From an uncultured Bacteroides sp. (lineage in GTDB: Bacteria > Bacteroidota > Bacteroidia > Bacteroidales > Bacteroidaceae): a stretch of 10,943 bases of DNA. The translations under genes and the position numbers were made by a program. The stretch lies in NCBI GenBank assembly GCA_900556845.1, contig USQO01000070.1, forward strand, positions 1-10,943, given 5' to 3'. Positions 6,585-10,943 of this stretch are shown here, one piece after another. Below the pieces are notes generated by a model. It made no database searches. It saw only the letters and a program-made list of their open reading frames with translations, and was not told the DNA's origin. The stretch's first letter is position 1. Every line of letters begins with the position of its first letter.

Positions 6585-6599
6585 TTTTGACACTCCCTC
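6585..6599 (-). repeat. Right terminal inverted repeat
   Basis: TTTTGACACTCCCTC on the plus strand, i.e. GAGGGAGTGTCAAAA reading inward on the minus strand. It matches the left end in 14 of 15 positions. Confidence 0.7.
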
Positions 6600-6604
6600 A
6601 CTCG

Positions 6605-6628
6605 ATTAAAAAAGTGGGCTTTTTTGAT
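6605..6628 (-). terminator. Terminator of the SUI1 gene
   Basis: ATTAAAAAAG (6605-6614) pairs with CTTTTTTGAT (6619-6628) around a TGGG loop, giving 10 bp with one wobble. On the minus strand the 3' arm supplies the U-tract. It lies 17 bases after the stop codon of the minus-strand SUI1 gene and just outside the right end of the element. By symmetry it could also act on plus-strand transcripts. Confidence 0.65.
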
Positions 6629-6645
6629 GTTCCTTCTTTTTCATT

Positions 6646-6984
6646 TTATTTAGTTTGGGTATATCCTTCAGCTTTCAGTAAGTCTATGATACGTTGCTTG
6701 AATTCGCCCTGAATAATTATTTCACCGTCTTTGGAGGAACCTCCTACACCACATTTCGTTTTCAGAAGTTTACCCAGTTCTTTCAAGTCGTCTTCTTTAC
6801 CAATAAAGCCGGTTATAAGGGTTACTGTTTTTCCTCCTCTTCCTTTTTTCTCGATGCTAACTCGCAGCTTTTGCTGTTGCTTCTCAAGTGTTTCGTCTTC
6901 CTCCTCGTTCAGGTTCTCGTATTCGTAGTTAGGGTTTGTAGAATAGACTACATTCAATCGATCTTTCCAGTCATTTTTTTTCAT
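6646..6984 (-). CDS. SUI1/YciH-family translation initiation factor
   Basis: Small cytosolic protein of the eIF1/SUI1 fold, the bacterial YciH type, thought to bind the small ribosomal subunit and influence start-site choice. It has 112 residues against about 108 for E. coli YciH. A charged N-terminal half (acidic stretch NLNEEEDETLEKQQQK, 25-40) precedes the SUI1 domain (about 38-110). The hallmark basic segment RVSIEKKGRGGKTVTLITGF is at 41-60, and the motif LKTKCGVGGSSKDGEIIIQG at 74-93. The start is the ATG at 6984, preceded by an AT-rich leader. The sequence TATCTTTA (7015-7008, minus strand) is one base off the -7 consensus and could be its promoter. The gene diverges from rex and ends at the terminator 6605-6628. 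Physiological role in Bacteroidetes is unknown to me. Confidence 0.93.
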   Translation of the reverse strand: MKKNDWKDRLNVVYSTNPNYEYENLNEEEDETLEKQQQKLRVSIEKKGRGGKTVTLITGFIGKEDDLKELGKLLKTKCGVGGSSKDGEIIIQGEFKQRIIDLLKAEGYTQTK

Positions 6985-7059
6985 GTGAATATAATTTAAT
7001 GCGGTTCTAAAGATACTATATTTTTAACAGTTTCCGATGGTTGTTCCGAAGAAATAGTT

Positions 7060-7067
7060 TACTTTTG
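7060..7067 (+). promoter_or_regulatory. Putative -7 box of the rex operon
   Basis: TACTTTTG matches TAnnTTTG and lies 31 bases before the rex ATG, giving a short leader of about 25 nt. A TTG at 7041-7043 is only 16 bp upstream, shorter than usual for a -33 element. No full Rex operator dyad was recognised nearby. Confidence 0.55.
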
Positions 7068-7098
7068 TGTTCAGATAAGTGAATAATAGTGCAGCAAT

Positions 7099-7746
7099 AT
7101 GGATATACGTGCGAATAAATTCACAGATAAAATTCCGGAGCCTACGTTAAGACGCCTGCCCTGGTATCTGTTTAATGTAAAGCTGATGAAGGAACGTGGG
7201 GAAACGCACGTATCATCTACACAAATTTCCAAGCAAATCAATATTGATGCTTCGCAAATAGCAAAGGATTTGTCGTTTGTGAAGATTTCCGGTCGTACCC
7301 GTGTAGGTTACGAAATCGATGCACTGATTCGTGTGCTAGAGGATTTTCTAGGATTCAGCAGTTTGCATGAAGCTTATTTGTTCGGGGTTGGTAGTTTGGG
7401 GGCCGCTTTATTGTTCGACTCTGGACTGGCTCACTTTGGTCTGAAAATAGTAGGAGCTTTTGATGTGAAGCCGGAACTTGTGGGAACTTCTATTAACGGT
7501 ATACCAATTTATCATACGAATGATTTCGAGCAAGTTATAAAGAACAGTACAGCCAGAATCGGTGTACTGACAGTTCCTATTAATATAGCCCAAGACATTA
7601 CTGATATGATGGTACAAGGCGGAATCAAGGCAATATGGAATTTTACGCCTTTCCGCATCCGCGTACCTGAGAATATTGTAGTGCAAAATACCTCTCTTTA
7701 TGCCCAACTGGCTGTTATGTTTAATCGTTTGAATGAAATAAAGTAA
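7099..7746 (+). CDS. rex: Redox-sensing transcriptional repressor Rex
   Basis: Cytosolic dimeric repressor that senses the NADH/NAD+ ratio and releases DNA when NADH is high. In anaerobes it typically controls fermentation and respiratory genes. The 215 residues match the family. The N-terminal winged helix (about 10-85) includes PEPTLRRLPWYL, QINIDASQIAKDLSFV with the DNA recognition helix, and the wing GRTRVGYE. A Rossmann domain follows, with GVGSLG at 96-101 and the ribose-binding acidic residue Asp122 in GAFDVKPELVG. The C-terminal part carries WNFTPFRIRVPENIVVQNTSLYAQL (180-204), typical of Rex, whose last helix swaps between subunits. The ATG at 7099 follows a -7 box at 7060-7067. The next gene starts 8 bp after the stop, so rex is first in a three-gene operon. 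Confidence 0.96.
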   Translation: MDIRANKFTDKIPEPTLRRLPWYLFNVKLMKERGETHVSSTQISKQINIDASQIAKDLSFVKISGRTRVGYEIDALIRVLEDFLGFSSLHEAYLFGVGSLGAALLFDSGLAHFGLKIVGAFDVKPELVGTSINGIPIYHTNDFEQVIKNSTARIGVLTVPINIAQDITDMMVQGGIKAIWNFTPFRIRVPENIVVQNTSLYAQLAVMFNRLNEIK

Positions 7747-7754
7747 GACTAGAT

Positions 7755-8372
7755 ATGAAAATTATAGCTATCGGTATGAACTATTCTTTGCATTGCAAGG
7801 AATTGCATGCCAACGAAGCCTTGCCACAGGAACCGGTGATTTTTATGAAACCGGATTCTGCTTTGCTGAAGGACAGCAAGCCTTTTTTTATTCCCGATTT
7901 TTGTGAACAGGTAGATTATGAAACCGAGCTGGTTGTACGTATCAACCGACTGGGAAAAAATATATCCGAAAGATTTGCACACCGTTATTACGATGCTGTG
8001 ACGGTGGGAATTGATTTTACGGCGCGTGACTTGCAACGGAAATTCCGTGCAGAAGGTAAGCCTTGGGAGCTTTGTAAGGGATTTGACAGTTCTGCGGCTA
8101 TTGGTGACTGGATTCCTGTTGAACGCTTCAAAAATGTGCAGGATATTCATTTCCATCTGGATATTGATGGCAATTGTGTACAGAAGGGATATACGGGCGA
8201 TATGCTTTTCAGTGTAGACCGCATTATCGCTTATGTGAGCCAGTTCTGTACATTGAAGATAGGTGATTTACTCTTTACAGGAACGCCGGTAGGTGTAGGC
8301 CCTGTTGCTATCGATAATCATCTGGAAGGTTATTTGGAAGACGAAAAGGTACTAGATTTCTATATACGATGA
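7755..8372 (+). CDS. Fumarylacetoacetate hydrolase (FAH) family protein
   Basis: Predicted metal-dependent C-C bond hydrolase or decarboxylase of the FAH superfamily, in the short form related to acylpyruvases and oxaloacetate decarboxylases (YcgM/FAHD1 type). The 205 residues cover the whole catalytic domain. The Mg2+/Mn2+ ligands are visible as Glu56 and Glu58 in DYETELVV and Asp87 in VGIDFTARDLQ. Further family motifs are FMKPDSAL (30-37), GKPWELCKGFDSSAAIGDW (101-119) and the closing LFTGTPVGVGPV (173-184). It starts 8 bp after rex, and its stop overlaps the ispF start by four bases (ATGA), pointing to translational coupling. Substrate is unknown. A link to Rex-controlled central carbon metabolism, such as oxaloacetate or pyruvate derivatives, is inference from context only. 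Confidence 0.92.
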   Translation: MKIIAIGMNYSLHCKELHANEALPQEPVIFMKPDSALLKDSKPFFIPDFCEQVDYETELVVRINRLGKNISERFAHRYYDAVTVGIDFTARDLQRKFRAEGKPWELCKGFDSSAAIGDWIPVERFKNVQDIHFHLDIDGNCVQKGYTGDMLFSVDRIIAYVSQFCTLKIGDLLFTGTPVGVGPVAIDNHLEGYLEDEKVLDFYIR

Positions 8373-8845
8373 AAATACGTGTTGGATTTGGCTTCGATGT
8401 ACATCAGTTGGTACCGGGCCGTGAATTATGGTTGGGAGGAATTAAGTTTGAGCATGAATTAGGATTGCTGGGCCATTCGGATGCAGACGTTTTGATTCAT
8501 GCCATTTGTGATGCTCTGTTGGGAGCAGCCAATATGCGTGATATCGGCTATCATTTTCCGGATAATGCCGGCGAGTTTAAAAACATTGACAGCAAAATTC
8601 TTCTGAAGAAAACGGTTGCATTGATTGCCACCAAAGGATACCGTGTTGGTAATATCGATGCTACGGTATGTGCCGAGCGTCCGAAGCTGAAAGCCCGTAT
8701 TCCCGAGATGCAGACAGTGCTGGCCGAAGTGATGGGGATTGATGCAGACGATGTATCTATCAAGGCAACTACGACTGAAAAACTAGGTTTTACCGGTCGT
8801 GAGGAAGGTATTTCTGCATACGCTACTGTATTGATTGAGAAATAA
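8369..8845 (+). CDS. ispF: 2-C-methyl-D-erythritol 2,4-cyclodiphosphate synthase
   Basis: Fifth enzyme of the MEP pathway to isoprenoids. It converts CDP-methylerythritol 2-phosphate to the cyclic diphosphate with release of CMP, as a cytosolic homotrimer with Zn2+ at the subunit interfaces. The 158 residues are the normal length. The zinc ligands are Asp10 and His12 in GFDVHQL and His44 in DADVLIHAICDALLGA. His36 in GHSDAD lies in the active-site loop. AERPKL (102-107) and TTTEKLGFTGR (134-144) form the CTP and phosphate contacts of the family. The ATG overlaps the stop of the FAH gene, and the stop at 8843-8845 lies only 8 bases from the hairpin shared with the converging menA. The product feeds the polyprenyl chain used by MenA. 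Confidence 0.97.
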   Translation: MKIRVGFGFDVHQLVPGRELWLGGIKFEHELGLLGHSDADVLIHAICDALLGAANMRDIGYHFPDNAGEFKNIDSKILLKKTVALIATKGYRVGNIDATVCAERPKLKARIPEMQTVLAEVMGIDADDVSIKATTTEKLGFTGREEGISAYATVLIEK

Positions 8846-8853
8846 ATAAAAAA

Positions 8854-8878
8854 GCCTGCTGTTATCAAAGCAGCAGGC
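8854..8878 (-). terminator. menA terminator overlapping the menA coding end
   Basis: GCCTGCTG (8854-8861) pairs perfectly with CAGCAGGC (8871-8878) around a 9-base loop. Read on the minus strand, the 3' arm is followed by TTTTTT (complement of 8853-8848). The menA stop codon (8867-8865) lies in the loop, and the last leucine codons form the 5' arm. On the plus strand there is no T-run, so termination of the rex-FAH-ispF transcript here is doubtful. Confidence 0.8.
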
Positions 8879-9758
8879 CTATACTTAACAACAATCCGAA
8901 TAGCAGCATATTTCGTGAAGTCTTGCCCAAAATGCCATTTAAGGCTTTCCCCCTGTTGATACGTGCCATTTCCTGCGTGGTCAGAATATGTGGAATCAAA
9001 TAGAGTTGGGGCAGTATTACGGCAAATATTTTTCCGATGAAGATGAAATAAAAACAACTCCAGCAGGCTATCATGCCTAGGAGCAGATACAGGATAAGTC
9101 CTGCTTTAGCTCCCAGTCGTACAACAAGTGTTTTTTTGCCGCTAAGTGCATCTTGCTCTCTGTCTCTGAAATTATTGACCATCAGAAGTGTATCAATAAT
9201 CAATCCGCATGCCAGCGAGGCTACAGTGACAGAAGTATTCCAGCTGTGAGCCATGACGTAGAATGTACAGCCTACAGGTACGAAACCGAAAAATATTAAA
9301 ACCAGTAAGTCGCCCCATCCATGATAAGCCAGCGGATAAGGACCGGCTGTGTATAAAAAGGCAAATATGATGCAGAGAACACCTACCGGAATCATTTCCC
9401 ATCCACTGTAATACAACAAGCAAAGACCTGTAACCGAAGCCAGTAGCGTAACAATGGCAATTCCCTTTTTCATGGCAGCAGGAGTTATCCATCCTTGGGC
9501 ACAAGCCCGTTCAGGTCCCAGTCTGTCTTCACGGTCTGTTCCTTTCAGAAAATCATATAAATCATTAATGAAATTGGCATCTATTTGCATGAGGAAGGCA
9601 AACAGAAAACATAGCAGGCAAGGTATAAGTTGCCAGGCACCGTAGATATAGGCCAGTGTACTGCCTAGCAAAACAGGGATAGCTGCTCCCGTCAATGTCT
9701 TGGGACGAATAGCAAGGAGCCAGGCTTTAGTTGAGTTTTTATGTATATTAGTATCCAT
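8865..9758 (-). CDS. menA: 1,4-dihydroxy-2-naphthoate polyprenyltransferase
   Basis: Integral membrane UbiA-family enzyme that joins a polyprenyl diphosphate to dihydroxynaphthoate, giving demethylmenaquinone for anaerobic respiration. Numbered from the preferred ATG at 9758 it has 297 residues, close to E. coli MenA (308), with eight or nine hydrophobic segments. The first aspartate-rich motif, NDLYDFLKGTDRED, is at about 65-78 and the second, NNFRDREQD, at about 196-204; both bind Mg2+ and diphosphate. RPKTLTGAAIPVLLG near residue 18 is typical of MenA. The frame extends to a TTG at 9785, but that codon overlaps a -7 promoter box (9790-9783), so the ATG is favoured. UbiA relatives with other acceptors cannot be fully excluded. 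It converges with ispF and ends inside its own terminator. Confidence 0.9.
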   Translation of the reverse strand: MDTNIHKNSTKAWLLAIRPKTLTGAAIPVLLGSTLAYIYGAWQLIPCLLCFLFAFLMQIDANFINDLYDFLKGTDREDRLGPERACAQGWITPAAMKKGIAIVTLLASVTGLCLLYYSGWEMIPVGVLCIIFAFLYTAGPYPLAYHGWGDLLVLIFFGFVPVGCTFYVMAHSWNTSVTVASLACGLIIDTLLMVNNFRDREQDALSGKKTLVVRLGAKAGLILYLLLGMIACWSCFYFIFIGKIFAVILPQLYLIPHILTTQEMARINRGKALNGILGKTSRNMLLFGLLLSIGLLL

Positions 9759-9782
9759 TGCATATATAATTTTAGATGTCTG

Positions 9783-9790
9783 CAAAGGTA
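9783..9790 (-). promoter_or_regulatory. Putative menA -7 box
   Basis: On the minus strand TACCTTTG followed by C (9790-9783) matches TAnnTTTG and sits 24 bases before the menA ATG at 9758. No clear -33 TTTG is seen upstream. The 57-bp gap between the divergent starts at 9758 and 9816 must also hold the promoter of the phosphoesterase gene. A one-mismatch box TAATTTTA (9767-9774) is a candidate. Confidence 0.6.
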
Positions 9791-9815
9791 CAAAAATTTA
9801 ATAACGCTGATGTTT

Positions 9816-10661
9816 ATGATTCGTGTTTCTATAAAAAGATTAAAGGAGATAACTGTAATAGCTTTTCTTGTATTGCTATGTTCTTCGTGTGCAACAGCCA
9901 CATTTTCAAAATACAAGGGAATAGGCCGTATCAAGCAATACGATTTCTATCATGCTGATGTGCCTGCTGCATTTGATGGATTTAAGATTGCTTTTGTTAC
10001 TGATTTCCATTATGAAAGTAGGTTCGACAGCAAGCGTCTTCCTTCTCTGGTACAAGCTTTACAGTCATTACAGGCCGATGTGTTATTGCTTGGAGGGGAT
10101 TATCGGGGACGTGAAGGAGGAGATATGAATACATTGTTTGCTGCTCTGTCATCGGTGAAAACACCTTATGGAACATATGCAGTAATGGGAAACCATGAGC
10201 GGGGAGTCAGTGATTCACTGGTGCGGGCAGCTATGCAGGCTACTGGTGTCAAGTTGCTAGAGCATAAAGTAGATACACTTTTAAAAAACAATGAACGCTT
10301 ATTGATTTGTGGTATCCGTAATCCTTTTGATTTGGCACAAAATGGTGTTTCGCCTACTTTACGCCTGCAGGAGCATGATTTTGTCATTATGCTGACTCAT
10401 ACTCCTGACTATGTAGAAGATGTAGATGTGACGAATACAGATTTGGCATTGGCGGGGCATACACATGGGGGGCAGGTCAGCTTGTTCAAGCGTTGGACTC
10501 CAGCGCACTTTTCCAAATATGGAAACCGTTTCTTGACCGGATTAAAATATAACAGCCGGGGAATTCCTGTAATCATCAGTAATGGTTTGGGTACCTCTCG
10601 GAAAGATATCCGTTTATTTACTCCTAGTGAGGTAGTTCTGGTTGTACTGCATGCGCAGTAG
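9816..10661 (+). CDS. Calcineurin-like metallophosphoesterase, predicted lipoprotein
   Basis: Predicted two-metal phosphoesterase of the YkuE/YaeI type. The N-terminus, MIRVSIKRLKEITVIAFLVL followed by LCSSC, is a basic region, a hydrophobic stretch and a cysteine at residue 25. This looks like a lipoprotein signal, although the lipobox (CSSC) is not ideal. The metallophosphoesterase ligands appear in order: Asp63 and His65 (VTDFH), Asp95 (LGGDY), Asn126-His127 (GNHE), His195 (LTHTPDY), and His215 and His217 (AGHTHGGQ). The protein has 281 residues, a usual size. Starts at 9810 (two codons earlier) and far upstream at 9741 are also in frame; the latter overlaps menA and lacks a signal sequence, so it is unlikely. 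Substrate is unknown; YkuE-like proteins act at the cell envelope. The gene ends at the terminator 10694-10738. Confidence 0.9.
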   Translation: MIRVSIKRLKEITVIAFLVLLCSSCATATFSKYKGIGRIKQYDFYHADVPAAFDGFKIAFVTDFHYESRFDSKRLPSLVQALQSLQADVLLLGGDYRGREGGDMNTLFAALSSVKTPYGTYAVMGNHERGVSDSLVRAAMQATGVKLLEHKVDTLLKNNERLLICGIRNPFDLAQNGVSPTLRLQEHDFVIMLTHTPDYVEDVDVTNTDLALAGHTHGGQVSLFKRWTPAHFSKYGNRFLTGLKYNSRGIPVIISNGLGTSRKDIRLFTPSEVVLVVLHAQ

Positions 10662-10693
10662 TGTGTAAAGATCTGCTTAGGAACATTCTTGCC

Positions 10694-10738
10694 GGCCTTT
10701 TGATGAGCACAGTTTTGTATCATCAAAAGGCCTTTTTT
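10694..10738 (+). terminator. Strong intrinsic terminator of the metallophosphoesterase gene
   Basis: GGCCTTTTGATG (10694-10705) pairs perfectly with CATCAAAAGGCC (10721-10732) around a 15-base loop, followed by six T residues (10733-10738). It begins 33 bases after the stop codon. Confidence 0.92.
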
Positions 10739-10790
10739 ATAATCTCATTTTGTCTTCTTTTTCTTTAATTATTGTATTGATATAAAAATA

Positions 10791-10809
10791 TATCGTTTTT
10801 CGATAAATA
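10791..10809. promoter_or_regulatory. Operator-like dyad, copy 1
   Basis: TATCG-TTTTT-CGATA is a perfect 5-bp inverted repeat with a 5-base spacer, followed by AATA. The same dyad with the same right flank recurs at 10856-10874, 65 bp downstream. This copy lies upstream of the -33 element of the promoter between them. Confidence 0.65.
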
Positions 10810-10823
10810 TTTCTTGTTTTTCT

Positions 10824-10853
10824 TTTGTGGTTTTAAAATAGTATGTATATTTG
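10824..10853 (+). promoter_or_regulatory. Promoter of a gene beyond the contig end
   Basis: TTTG (10824-10827) lies 18 bp upstream of TATATTTG (10846-10853, followed by C), a full match to the Bacteroidetes -33/-7 arrangement. Transcription would start near 10860, inside the second operator-like dyad. No start codon of a convincing gene appears before the genomic sequence ends at 10902. Confidence 0.75.
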
Positions 10854-10855
10854 CA

Positions 10856-10874
10856 TATCGATAAACGATAAATA
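10856..10874. promoter_or_regulatory. Operator-like dyad, copy 2
   Basis: TATCG-ATAAA-CGATA followed by AATA, the same arms, spacing and right flank as copy 1 at 10791-10809 with a different spacer. It begins two bases after the -7 box and covers the predicted transcription start, a classic repressor position. The regulator is not identified. Confidence 0.65.
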
Positions 10875-10902
10875 ATTATTGAAATATTTAAAAGAATAGT
10901 AT

Positions 10903-10943
10903 CTGTCTCTTATACACATCTGACGCTGCCGACGATAAGGCTC
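10903..10943. other. Untrimmed Nextera sequencing adapter (not genomic)
   Basis: Bases 10903-10921 are the 19-bp Tn5 mosaic end used in Nextera libraries (CTGTCTCTTATACACATCT). Bases 10922-10935 (GACGCTGCCGACGA) continue into the i5-side adapter. The last eight bases fit an index, the complement of GAGCCTTA, which I recall as Nextera XT index S521. Genomic sequence therefore ends at 10902. Confidence 0.97.

Larger units (their letters stand above)
6288..6599. mobile_element. Miniature inverted-repeat element (probable internally deleted insertion sequence)
   Basis: The segment is bounded by GAGGGTGTGTCAAAA at 6288-6302 and its inverted partner TTTTGACACTCCCTC at 6585-6599, identical in 14 of 15 positions. 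At 312 bp it is far too short to encode a transposase. The interior holds a terminator-like hairpin at each end, both directed against incoming transcription. It also holds a minus-strand start of a coding region (6412-6335) that stops after 25 codons, close to the opposite end. This is the layout of an IS that kept both ends, its leader and its first codons and lost the rest. No target-site duplication is visible. I cannot assign the IS family from sequence alone. Confidence 0.65.

Noticed and set aside
6413..6600. Riboswitch or small RNA in place of an element leader
   Set aside because: No known riboswitch core or tmRNA, 6S or RNase P motif was recognised. The terminal inverted repeats give a simpler explanation.
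6268..6607. Target-site duplication flanking the miniature element
   Set aside because: Bases just outside 6288 (GGTGATA) and 6599 (ACTCGAT) share no direct repeat in any small shift of the boundary, so none is claimed.
6694..6999. A 101-codon plus-strand frame opposite the SUI1 gene
   Set aside because: It is the antisense shadow of a well-supported SUI1-domain gene and shows Phe/Ser/Leu-rich low-complexity translation.
7016..7062. Possible Rex operator upstream of rex, from the half-site-like TTTTTAACA
   Set aside because: A second half-site in the right orientation and spacing is missing, so autoregulation is not supported by the sequence.
10903..10921. Genuine Tn5/IS50 transposon end
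   Set aside because: The 19 bases are the synthetic mosaic end and continue into Nextera adapter and index sequence rather than IS50 DNA.
1..10943. CRISPR array, tRNA genes, prophage or defence genes
   Set aside because: No regularly spaced repeats, no tRNA-like T-loop with matching stems, and no recognisable phage or defence proteins were found on either strand.

Overview
This is a stretch of ordinary chromosomal DNA from a member of the Bacteroidales, most likely Bacteroides, Phocaeicola or a close relative. The evidence is AT-rich intergenic DNA, repeated use of the Bacteroidetes -7 promoter box TAnnTTTG (near 176, 1619, 6234, 7060, 9790 on the minus strand, and 10846), few purine-rich ribosome binding sites, and a Bacteroidales-type gene set. 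The window looks like a whole assembly contig. It opens inside the 3' end of a 5S rRNA gene, a repeat where assemblies often break. It closes in 41 bases of untrimmed Nextera library adapter (10903-10943), which is not genomic.

Layout. A 5S rRNA tail and its terminator (1-74) are followed by a MATE-family efflux transporter (214-1563). Next come three plus-strand housekeeping genes: purB (adenylosuccinate lyase), an RsuA/RluB-type rRNA pseudouridine synthase with a long Arg/Gly/Asn/Ser-rich N-terminal tail, and asnS (asparaginyl-tRNA synthetase). A gene-free gap of about 765 bp (5881-6645) holds the asnS terminator, an orphan promoter preceded by two dyads, and a 312-bp element with 15-bp terminal inverted repeats (6288-6599). 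The element looks like a miniature transposable element, probably an internally deleted insertion sequence that still carries the first codons of a minus-strand ORF.

Beyond the gap, a SUI1/YciH-type translation factor gene on the minus strand diverges from a tight plus-strand operon: rex (NADH-sensing repressor), an FAH-family hydrolase and ispF (MEP isoprenoid pathway). ispF converges on menA (menaquinone prenyltransferase, minus strand), whose last codons form one arm of its own terminator. menA diverges from a predicted lipoprotein metallophosphoesterase, which ends in a strong terminator. The last 160 genomic bases hold a clear promoter flanked by two copies of the dyad TATCG-N5-CGATAAATA. 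The gene it controls lies beyond the contig end.

Functionally the window is core metabolism: purine synthesis, rRNA modification, tRNA charging, translation initiation, redox sensing, and isoprenoid and menaquinone synthesis. ispF supplies isoprenoid precursors and menA uses a polyprenyl chain, so the two converging genes serve linked pathways. I saw no defence system, CRISPR array, phage or complete mobile element. The parts least explained by known genes are the miniature element, the orphan promoter in front of it, and the operator pair at the right end.
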